Below, piece by piece: positions 1-5,529 of a stretch of DNA of 5,529 bases (position 1 is its first letter; each line of letters starts with the position of its first letter). A program made the translations under genes and the position numbers. The DNA lies in assembly GCA_000438355.1 (NCBI GenBank), contig FR901466.1, forward strand, positions 295 through 5,823, read 5' to 3'. The stretch is from Clostridium sp. CAG:273. Its GTDB lineage: Bacteria; Bacillota; Clostridia; TANB77; CAG-508. The notes below the pieces were generated by a model. It searched no databases. It saw only the letters and a list, made by a program, of their open reading frames with translations, and was not told where the DNA came from.

Positions 1-75
1 TTTCTAAGTTAGGTGGTACCGCGGAATTTTAACATTTCGTCCTAATAATTTTAGGATTGAAATGTTTTTTGTTTT
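1..75 (+). promoter_or_regulatory. T-box riboswitch, 3' part (antiterminator and terminator) controlling ileS
   Basis: This is the expression-platform end of a tRNA-sensing T-box leader. The T-box core AGGTGGTACCGCG is at 11-23. An antiterminator can be drawn by hand: 9-13 (TTAGG) pairs with 41-45 (CCTAA), 21-26 pairs with 35-40, and between them is the canonical 7-nt bulge TGGTACC at 14-20. The first four bulge bases, UGGU, are complementary to an ACCA tRNA 3' end, so the discriminator would be A, as expected for tRNA-Ile. The arm 41-45 can instead pair with a second TTAGG at 51-55 to form the terminator. By family knowledge, uncharged tRNA-Ile stabilises the antiterminator and lets ileS be transcribed. 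Stem I, with the isoleucine specifier codon, and the promoter are outside the window, so amino-acid specificity is inferred from the gene that follows. Confidence 0.95.
31..75 (+). terminator. Intrinsic terminator of the T-box leader
   Basis: Positions 31-45 pair with 51-66 in a 15-bp stem that has one bulged T near 57-58 and a 5-nt loop (46-50). A T-run follows (65-70, then four more T at 72-75). The 5' arm overlaps the 3' half of the antiterminator, so the two structures exclude each other. This is the default OFF state of the switch. Confidence 0.93.
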
Positions 76-97
76 GTTAAGCAAAAAGCATTTACAA

Positions 98-107
98 GAG
101 GGAGGAG
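98..107 (+). promoter_or_regulatory. Shine-Dalgarno site of ileS
   Basis: The purine-rich GAGGGAGGAG contains GGAGG at 101-105, seven bases before the ATG at 113. This site fixes the start. The upstream in-frame ATG at 62 lies inside the terminator hairpin, has no Shine-Dalgarno site, and would add 17 residues. Confidence 0.9.
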
Positions 108-112
108 TAATT

Positions 113-2890
113 ATGGAAGAAAAGAAAAACTATGGGGCAACATTAAATTTGCCAAAAACAGATTTCCCAATGAGAGGAAATTTACCTGAAAATGAGCCAA
201 AAATAAAGGAAGAGGTATTGGACAATGACTTATACGAAAAAATGTTAAAGAAAAATGAAGGAAAAGAGTCATTTGTGCTACATGACGGACCTCCATATGC
301 AAATGGAGAAATTCATTTAGGTCATGCATTAAACAAAATTTTAAAAGATACAATAGTAAGATTTAAAAACTTGGAAGGTTATTATACACCTTATGTTCCA
401 GGGTTTGACACACATGGACTTCCAACAGAAAGAAAAGCAATTGAGGTTTTAGGTTTAGACAGAGATAAAGTTGGAGTAAATAAATTTAGAAATACATGTA
501 AAGATTTTGCATTAGGATTTGTAGAAAAGCAATCAGAAGGTTTTAAGAGACTAGGAGTGTTAGGAGACTGGAAAGATCCATATATTACATTAAGACCAGA
601 GTTTGAGTCAAGACAAATTGGTGTTTTTGGAGATATGTACAAAAAAGGTTATATTTATAAAGGATTAAAGCCAGTATTTTGGTGTACAGAGTGTGAGACA
701 GCATTAGCAGAGGCTGAAATTGAATATAAAGATAGTAAAGCTACATCAATATTTGTAAAATTCCCAGTTGTAGAAGGAAATGGAGTAATAACAAATGATA
801 CATCAATTGTTATTTGGACAACTACACCATGGACATTACCAGGTAACATGGGAATTACAGTAGATAGTGAATTTATATATGCTGTTGTAGAAGCAAATAA
901 CGAAAAATTAGTTATGGCAAAAGAACTAGTAGACCAAGTAATGAAAAAAGCAGGAATAGAAGAATATAAAATTATTAAAACATTTAAAGGTTCACAATTA
1001 GAAGGTGTATTATGCAAGCATCCATTTTTAGATAGAACTTCAAAAGTAGTTTTAGGAAGTGAAGATACTGTAAAAGTAGACTTAGAAATGGGTACTGGAG
1101 CAGTTCACACAGCACCTGGTTATGGTAAAGAAGACTATTTGTGTGGATTAAAAAATGGATTAGATATTGTAGTTACAGTAGATGCAAAAGGTCATCAAAC
1201 AGAAGGAGCAGGACCATTTGCAGGGATGTATTATGCAAAATCTAACACAGAAATTATTAAATGGTTAGATGAGAATGGATATTTATTACAACAAGAAGAG
1301 TTAATGCACTCATATCCACACTGTTGGAGATGTAAAAAGCCTATAATTTATAGAGCTACAGACCAATGGTTTGCTTCTGTAGATGGCTTTAGAAAAGAGA
1401 CACTAGAACAAGTTAAGAAAGTAAAATGGTTTCCATCATGGGGAGAAGAAAGAATTTCTGAAATGATAAGAGATAGAAATGATTGGTGTATTTCTAGACA
1501 ACGTACATGGGGGGTACCAATTCCTATATTTTATTGCAAAGATTGTGGCAAAGAATATGTTACAGAAGAAAGTATAAAAAAGGTTCAAGAAATTTTCAGA
1601 GAAAAAGGCTCAAATGCTTGGTTTGATGAAGATGAAAAAGAATTAATGCCAGAAGGAGCAACTTGCCCACATTGTGGTTGCAAAGAATTTAAGAAAGAAA
1701 CAGATATAATGGATGTATGGTTCGATTCTGGTTCATCACATCAAGGTGTTTTAGTAGAAAGAGGAATAGCTTATCCAGCAGACTTATACTTAGAAGGTCA
1801 AGACCAATATAGAGGATGGTTCCAATCTTCAATGCTTACATCTGTTGCTGTTAATGGAGTAGCTCCATATAAACAAGTTTTAACACATGGATTTATAGTA
1901 GATGACCAAGGTAGAAAAATGTCTAAGTCTTTAGGAAATGGAATAGCTCCACAAGACATAGTAAAAGAATATGGTGCAGATATATTAAGACTTTGGGTGC
2001 TTTCTTCAGATTTTAAATCAGATGTTAGTATTTCAAAAGGAATATTAAAACAAATTTCTGAAGTATACAGAAAAATAAGAAATACAGCAAGATATATTCT
2101 AGGAAATACATGTGATTATGACCCAGAAAATCCAGTAGCATATGAAGACCTACAAGAAATAGACAAATGGGCATTGACAAGATTAAATAAATTAATAAAA
2201 GATTGTACTAAAAATTATGAAAATTATGATTTTCACATGGTATATCGTGATATAAATCAATTTTGTGTTATTGATATGAGTACATTTTATTTAGATATTA
2301 TAAAAGACAGATTATATACATCTTTAAAAGATTCTACAGAAAGAAGAGCTGCCCAAACAACAATGTATATTATATTAAATGCTTTAGTAAAAATGTTAGC
2401 TCCAATGACTGTATATACAGCAGAAGAAATTTGGAAATATATGCCTCACACAAAAGCTGAACAAGTAGAAAGTGTAATGCTTTCATACTGGCCAGAGGTA
2501 AATGAAAAATACACAAATAAAGAATTAACAGAAAAATGGAACAAAATTATAGAGTTAAAAGATGTTGTAGCAAAAGAATTAGAATTAGAAAGAGCAAATA
2601 AAACTATAGGAAATTCTTTAGATGCAAAAGTTACTTTATATGCTGACGGAGAAGAATATAATTTCTTAATGTCTAACAAAGAATTACTACAAGAAGTATT
2701 TATAGTTTCTGAATTGACAATTGAGAAAAATGAAAGAAGAGAAGCAGACAAAGTTGGAGTTAAAGTAGAAAAAGCAGATGGAGAAAAATGTGAGAGATGT
2801 TGGACATATTCTAGAACAGTAGGAGAAGATAAAGAGTATTCTACACTATGCCACAGATGCAGTGAAGTAATGCATAAAATTGATGGTTAG
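113..2890 (+). CDS. ileS: Isoleucyl-tRNA synthetase (IleRS), 925 aa, complete
   Basis: This cytoplasmic class I synthetase activates isoleucine with ATP and charges tRNA-Ile, and it edits misactivated valine. The ATP-binding HIGH motif is HLGH at residues 68-71 and KMSKS is at 602-606. The inserted CP1 editing domain (about 190-410) shows TTTPWTLPGN at 236-245 and GTGAVHTAP at 327-335, with editing-site residues H332 and D341. DVWFDSG is at 534-540. An anticodon-binding helical domain covers about 680-830. A C-terminal zinc finger has C893, C896, C913 and C916, as in ordinary bacterial IleRS; this C-terminus argues against the eukaryote-like, mupirocin-resistant type. Extra CxxC pairs occur at 191/194, 404/407, 475/478 and around 518-523. 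Length is normal for the family. The gene ends in tandem stops TAG TAA (2888-2893). It is first in a likely three-gene operon and is controlled by the upstream T-box. Confidence 0.98.
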   Translation: MEEKKNYGATLNLPKTDFPMRGNLPENEPKIKEEVLDNDLYEKMLKKNEGKESFVLHDGPPYANGEIHLGHALNKILKDTIVRFKNLEGYYTPYVPGFDTHGLPTERKAIEVLGLDRDKVGVNKFRNTCKDFALGFVEKQSEGFKRLGVLGDWKDPYITLRPEFESRQIGVFGDMYKKGYIYKGLKPVFWCTECETALAEAEIEYKDSKATSIFVKFPVVEGNGVITNDTSIVIWTTTPWTLPGNMGITVDSEFIYAVVEANNEKLVMAKELVDQVMKKAGIEEYKIIKTFKGSQLEGVLCKHPFLDRTSKVVLGSEDTVKVDLEMGTGAVHTAPGYGKEDYLCGLKNGLDIVVTVDAKGHQTEGAGPFAGMYYAKSNTEIIKWLDENGYLLQQEELMHSYPHCWRCKKPIIYRATDQWFASVDGFRKETLEQVKKVKWFPSWGEERISEMIRDRNDWCISRQRTWGVPIPIFYCKDCGKEYVTEESIKKVQEIFREKGSNAWFDEDEKELMPEGATCPHCGCKEFKKETDIMDVWFDSGSSHQGVLVERGIAYPADLYLEGQDQYRGWFQSSMLTSVAVNGVAPYKQVLTHGFIVDDQGRKMSKSLGNGIAPQDIVKEYGADILRLWVLSSDFKSDVSISKGILKQISEVYRKIRNTARYILGNTCDYDPENPVAYEDLQEIDKWALTRLNKLIKDCTKNYENYDFHMVYRDINQFCVIDMSTFYLDIIKDRLYTSLKDSTERRAAQTTMYIILNALVKMLAPMTVYTAEEIWKYMPHTKAEQVESVMLSYWPEVNEKYTNKELTEKWNKIIELKDVVAKELELERANKTIGNSLDAKVTLYADGEEYNFLMSNKELLQEVFIVSELTIEKNERREADKVGVKVEKADGEKCERCWTYSRTVGEDKEYSTLCHRCSEVMHKIDG

Positions 2891-2894
2891 TAAG

Positions 2895-2900
2895 AAAGGA
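2895..2900 (+). promoter_or_regulatory. Shine-Dalgarno site of the membrane metallopeptidase-like gene
   Basis: AAAGGA lies 11 bases before the ATG at 2912, in the 21-nt gap after ileS. The spacing is somewhat long. No promoter-like pair or terminator fits in this gap, which supports co-transcription with ileS. Confidence 0.6.
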
Positions 2901-2911
2901 ATTAAAATTTT

Positions 2912-4285
2912 ATGGCAATAAAAAAAGGAAAATTAATAAGAAGAATAATCTCATTAATTATACTATTTATATTTATTGCAGTGTTTGTAACTATATATAA
3001 TAAATATAATTTCAATTATTACATGAAAAGTGTTAGAGAGCCACACTTAACCACATTTGAGAGAGATAAAGAAGTAAAATATAGTGATACAAATAGTTAT
3101 AAAATAACAAATGAAGATTATAATGACTCGATGTTTTTCCAAGAAATACAAGTTACTCCTAATACTCCTTATAGAGTAACTTGTATGGTAAAAACAGAAA
3201 ATGTAGAAAATATAGAAAACATGATAAGTGGTGGAGCACATATTTGCATAGAAGATACAACAGAAAGATCTAGTTCTTTAACAGGTACAAATGATTGGAC
3301 ACAAGTAGAAATGTTATTTAACTCAAGAAATAGAGAAGTTGTTAATATAGGATTTAGATTAGGCGGATTTCAAGAAAAGTCTAAGGGAGAAGCATGGTTT
3401 TCTGACTTTAAAGTGGAATCTGGCACTCCAGACACTAGCACAAAATGGAAGTTTGCATGTTTTATATTAGAAAACACAGATGCAGTTATTAAGCAAGGCA
3501 GTACTAGTAAAAGAGTTAAAGAAAGCATGGATAGGGCAGATGTATTAAATATAGAGAGCAATATGTTAATGTTTAAAAATAGCATTAGAACAATAAGTGG
3601 TGGAAGAATGTCGGCAGAGTATGAAACAATAGAAATTACAAAACCTATAACAAGTCTTTCTTATGATAACGAAAATGGATATTATTTATCAGAAGAAGAT
3701 GCATCAGGGTTAATCGATAATTATTTAAAAGAGAAAGACTATGACCACATATTTGTAGTAATGAAACTAGGAGATATAAACAAAAACTTAACAGGTGATA
3801 TACATGACTGGATTGGTCTTGGCGGGATGGATTATTATGGAATTGGGTATTCAAATATAAAAATACCAGAGAAAACAAATTATAGTTTTACATATAATGC
3901 TTCTGTCAATACTTTTCCTGAAGAAGTTTTTGTACACGAATTTTTACATACATTAGAAAGAAATTCGGAAGAAAATGGCTATAATATTCCTGCTCTTCAT
4001 GATTATAGTAAATATGGCTATCAAGATGAACAAATTGTAGGACTAAAGAAATGGTATTCAGATTACATGCAGGAACTAATTACAGCATCAAATGGTAGTA
4101 AAATTGGTATACCTAAAACAATATATAATATAAAACCAGCAACATCAGTAGACTTTCAAAATTCATATGAAATAAATGTACTAAAAGAGCCAGAAAATAT
4201 TATGGATGAAATAAATAGCATAATAAAAAGAATAGAAAAATTATTTATAAATAGAAAAAATATAGAATTAGGGTGGAAAGTTTAA
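2912..4285 (+). CDS. Membrane-anchored protein with carbohydrate-binding-like domain and HExxH metallopeptidase-like motif, 457 aa
   Basis: I do not recognise a named family. The N-terminus is basic (KKGKLIRR), followed by one hydrophobic segment at about residues 11-29 and no clear signal-peptidase site. This suggests a signal anchor with the rest outside the cell. Residues about 55-170 read like a jelly-roll carbohydrate-binding or galactose-binding-like domain: alternating strands, a Y-x-V-x-C-x-V-K-T strand near 87-95, GTNDWTQVE at 125-133, and a closing GEAWFSDFKVE at 159-169. The C-terminal part (about 178-457) carries VHEFLHTLE at 341-349, an HExxH zinc site with H342, E343 and H346. 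Possible third ligands are E349, H363 or E373. Just before it is a Gly/Tyr-rich stretch, WIGLGGMDYYGIGYS (300-314). A surface zinc peptidase acting on protein or cell-wall glycopeptide is an inference. The gene lies between ileS and queA, overlapping queA by one base, so it is probably co-transcribed. Base composition matches its neighbours. Confidence 0.75.
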   Translation: MAIKKGKLIRRIISLIILFIFIAVFVTIYNKYNFNYYMKSVREPHLTTFERDKEVKYSDTNSYKITNEDYNDSMFFQEIQVTPNTPYRVTCMVKTENVENIENMISGGAHICIEDTTERSSSLTGTNDWTQVEMLFNSRNREVVNIGFRLGGFQEKSKGEAWFSDFKVESGTPDTSTKWKFACFILENTDAVIKQGSTSKRVKESMDRADVLNIESNMLMFKNSIRTISGGRMSAEYETIEITKPITSLSYDNENGYYLSEEDASGLIDNYLKEKDYDHIFVVMKLGDINKNLTGDIHDWIGLGGMDYYGIGYSNIKIPEKTNYSFTYNASVNTFPEEVFVHEFLHTLERNSEENGYNIPALHDYSKYGYQDEQIVGLKKWYSDYMQELITASNGSKIGIPKTIYNIKPATSVDFQNSYEINVLKEPENIMDEINSIIKRIEKLFINRKNIELGWKV

Positions 4286-5340
4286 TGAAAGTATCAGATT
4301 TCAATTATAATTTACCAAAAGAATTAATAGCACAAGTTCCAATAAAAAATAGAGATGAGTCTAGATTAATGGTATTGGATAGAAAAAACAAGATTATAGA
4401 AAATAAAATATTTAAAGACATTATAGATTACCTAGAGCCAGGAGATTGTTTAGTAAGGAATAACACAAAAGTTATTCCTGCTAGACTTTATGGAATAAAA
4501 CAAGAAACTGGTGCTCATATTGAATTTTTGCTTTTAAATAGAATAGAAGGAGACATATGGGAAGTAATGGTAAGACCAGGGAGAAGACTTATGCCTGGTA
4601 CAAAAGTAATTTTTGGAGAAGGTGTACTTGAAAAAAGAGAGGACCAAAAAATTTTATTAAGAGCAGAAATACTTGAAAAACTAGAAAACGGAAATAGAAA
4701 AGTAAAGTTTGAATATGATGGAATATTTAATGAAATACTTGACCAAATTGGATTAATGCCACTTCCACCATATATACATGAGAAATTGAAAGAAAAAGAT
4801 AGATATCAAACTGTATATGCGAAGTATGAAGGTTCAGCAGCAGCTCCAACAGCAGGTTTGCACTTTACAAACGAACTTTTAGAAAAGATACAAGCAAAAG
4901 GTATAGAAATAGCAAATGTAACATTACATGTAGGAATAGGTACATTTAGACCAGTGAAAGTAGAAAATGTTGAAGAACACGACATGCACTCAGAGCATTT
5001 TTATATAAAACCAGAAGACGCAGAAAAAATAAACAAAGCAAAAAGAGAAGGACATAGGGTAATTGCAGTAGGAACAACATCATGTAGAGTATTAGAATCA
5101 ATTGCAGATGAAAATGGTATGGTGAAAACAACTGAAAGTGATACAAGAATATTTATTTACCCAGGTTATAAATTTAAATGCATAGATGCATTAATAACAA
5201 ACTTTCACTTACCAGAATCTACATTAATTATGTTAGTATCTGCATTAGCAGGTAAAGAATTTATAATGAAAGCATATAACGAAGCAGTAGAAAAGAAATA
5301 TCGTTTCTTTAGCTTTGGTGATGCTATGTTTATAAAGTAG
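4285..5340 (+). CDS. queA: S-adenosylmethionine:tRNA ribosyltransferase-isomerase (QueA), 351 aa, complete
   Basis: QueA transfers and isomerises the ribosyl group of S-adenosylmethionine onto preQ1 already present at position 34 of tRNAs with GUN anticodons (Tyr, His, Asn, Asp). The product is epoxyqueuosine, the penultimate step of queuosine synthesis, and the enzyme is cytoplasmic. Family signatures run the whole length: MKVSDFNYNLP at the N-terminus, RNNTKVIPARL at 58-68, HIEFLLL at 78-84, EGSAAAPTAGLHFT at 182-195, HVGIGTFRPV at 215-224, HDMHSEHF at 232-239, VGTTSCRVLES at 262-272, DALITNFHLPESTL at 301-314 and FFSFGDAMFI at 341-350. Length is normal. The ATG at 4285 is preferred because it gives the usual MKVSDF start. 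It overlaps the previous stop codon by one base, and a weak GGGTGG Shine-Dalgarno site lies at 4271-4276. A GTG four codons upstream (4273) is less likely. No tgt or other queuosine gene is visible in the window. Confidence 0.97.
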   Translation: MKVSDFNYNLPKELIAQVPIKNRDESRLMVLDRKNKIIENKIFKDIIDYLEPGDCLVRNNTKVIPARLYGIKQETGAHIEFLLLNRIEGDIWEVMVRPGRRLMPGTKVIFGEGVLEKREDQKILLRAEILEKLENGNRKVKFEYDGIFNEILDQIGLMPLPPYIHEKLKEKDRYQTVYAKYEGSAAAPTAGLHFTNELLEKIQAKGIEIANVTLHVGIGTFRPVKVENVEEHDMHSEHFYIKPEDAEKINKAKREGHRVIAVGTTSCRVLESIADENGMVKTTESDTRIFIYPGYKFKCIDALITNFHLPESTLIMLVSALAGKEFIMKAYNEAVEKKYRFFSFGDAMFIK

Positions 5341-5356
5341 TTATTTATATAAAAGC

Positions 5357-5456
5357 AATAAAAGTAATATTTTTAGTTCGACTGCGGACGCACAGCTACT
5401 TAAAATTTGTATGCACAAATTTTAAGACCTTGTCTTACAAAAATATTACTTTTATT
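5357..5456. repeat. 100-nt palindromic-ended element, complete copy
   Basis: The element is bounded by an 18-bp perfect inverted repeat: 5357-5374 (AATAAAAGTAATATTTTT) pairs base for base with 5439-5456. Between the arms is a G+C-rich core (about 5376-5397, containing TGCGGACGCA, an inverted repeat around GA), then a 12-bp hairpin (5399-5426), then a small alternative hairpin (5423-5437). The core is much richer in G+C than its surroundings. A second copy begins 123 nt downstream. No open reading frame of note lies inside. It may be a miniature inverted-repeat mobile element or a structured RNA. Its outer stem is followed by more T residues (5457-5459), so it could also end transcription of the queA unit. 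The family is not identified. Confidence 0.85.
5399..5426. repeat. Internal 12-bp hairpin of the palindromic element
   Basis: Positions 5399-5410 (CTTAAAATTTGT) pair perfectly with 5415-5426 (ACAAATTTTAAG), leaving a 4-nt ATGC loop. The hairpin sits inside the multiloop closed by the 18-bp outer stem. The second copy is cut off within the left arm of this hairpin. Confidence 0.8.
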
Positions 5457-5460
5457 TTTG
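5439..5460 (+). terminator. Possible intrinsic terminator of the queA transcription unit
   Basis: The right arm of the 18-bp outer stem (5439-5456) ends in TTTTATT and runs into further T residues up to 5459. Read from the left, this gives a long stem followed by a T-rich tail, about 117 nt after the queA stop. It is not a textbook terminator: the stem is nearly all A/T and its apical part is 64 nt long. The symmetrical arms would allow the same role for transcription from the right. This is inferred from shape and position only. Confidence 0.4.
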
Positions 5461-5479
5461 TATATTATTAATGATATTT

Positions 5480-5529
5480 AATAAAAGTAATATTTTCAGT
5501 TCGATTGCGGACGCACAGCTACTTAAAAT
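5480..5529. repeat. Second copy of the palindromic-ended element, truncated by the window edge
   Basis: Positions 5480-5529 match 5357-5406 at 48 of 50 bases without gaps. The differences are T5374 to C5497 at the inner end of the left arm and C5382 to T5505 in the core. The copy has the same orientation as the first, with 23 nt of A/T-rich DNA (5457-5479) between them. Its right half and right arm lie beyond the window. Confidence 0.88.

Noticed and set aside
62..112. In-frame upstream ATG that would extend IleRS by 17 residues
   Set aside because: It lies inside the 3' arm of the T-box terminator, has no ribosome binding site, and the added residues do not resemble an IleRS N-terminus. The ATG at 113 has a strong Shine-Dalgarno site.
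2891..2911. Independent promoter for the middle gene
   Set aside because: The gap is only 21 nt and is taken up by the ribosome binding site. No convincing -35/-10 pair stands out in the A/T-rich 3' end of ileS.
4273..4284. GTG start for QueA four codons upstream
   Set aside because: QueA proteins usually begin MKVSDF, which the ATG at 4285 gives. The GTG itself lies within the GGGTGG that would serve as the Shine-Dalgarno site.
111..5146. Several antisense open frames of about 60-120 codons within ileS, the middle gene and queA
   Set aside because: All lie opposite well-supported genes, have compositions expected of reverse-strand shadows in an A/T-rich genome, and show no recognisable domains.
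5357..5456. Integron attC recombination site
   Set aside because: The size and palindromic ends are suggestive, but no RYYYAAC/GTTRRRY core pair is present at the ends and no integrase or cassette structure is visible.
5346..5465. TATAT on both sides of the element as a target-site duplication
   Set aside because: The flanks are low-complexity A/T and the two TATAT stretches are not directly adjacent to the element ends, so chance is a sufficient explanation.
5457..5479. Promoter between the two repeat copies (TATATT/TATTAATG-like)
   Set aside because: A/T-rich DNA of this kind yields -10-like matches by chance, no -35 box is evident, and no gene follows within the window.
5357..5529. CRISPR array
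   Set aside because: The unit is about 100 nt with a 23-nt interval and only two copies are seen. This does not match CRISPR repeat and spacer sizes.

Overview
The window is AT-rich (roughly 30% G+C by eye). Arginine is mostly AGA, A/T-ending codons dominate, and gene control is of Gram-positive type: a T-box leader and purine-rich Shine-Dalgarno sites. This points to a low-G+C Firmicute, most likely a member of the Clostridia. No species-level assignment can be made from the sequence alone.

Layout, all on the + strand: (1) 1-75 is the 3' end of a T-box riboswitch, with antiterminator and competing terminator; its specifier stem lies off the left edge. (2) 113-2890 is ileS, complete isoleucyl-tRNA synthetase. 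(3) 2912-4285 encodes a membrane-anchored protein with a carbohydrate-binding-like beta-sandwich and an HEFLH zinc-peptidase-like motif; I do not recognise it as a named family. (4) 4285-5340 is queA, the tRNA ribosyltransferase-isomerase of queuosine synthesis. (5) 5341-5529 is non-coding and holds one complete 100-nt element with 18-bp perfect inverted ends, followed 123 nt later by a second copy cut off by the window edge.

The three genes look like one transcription unit: ileS and the middle gene are 21 nt apart, the middle gene and queA share one base (TAATG), and neither junction has a visible promoter or terminator. If so, the isoleucine-tRNA-sensing T-box sets transcription of all three. 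Two of the genes act on tRNA (charging and anticodon modification). The middle gene does not fit that theme and is the least explained coding part of the window. The repeated element downstream of queA is the most unusual non-coding signal; it may be a mobile palindromic element, a structured RNA, a transcription terminator, or more than one of these.
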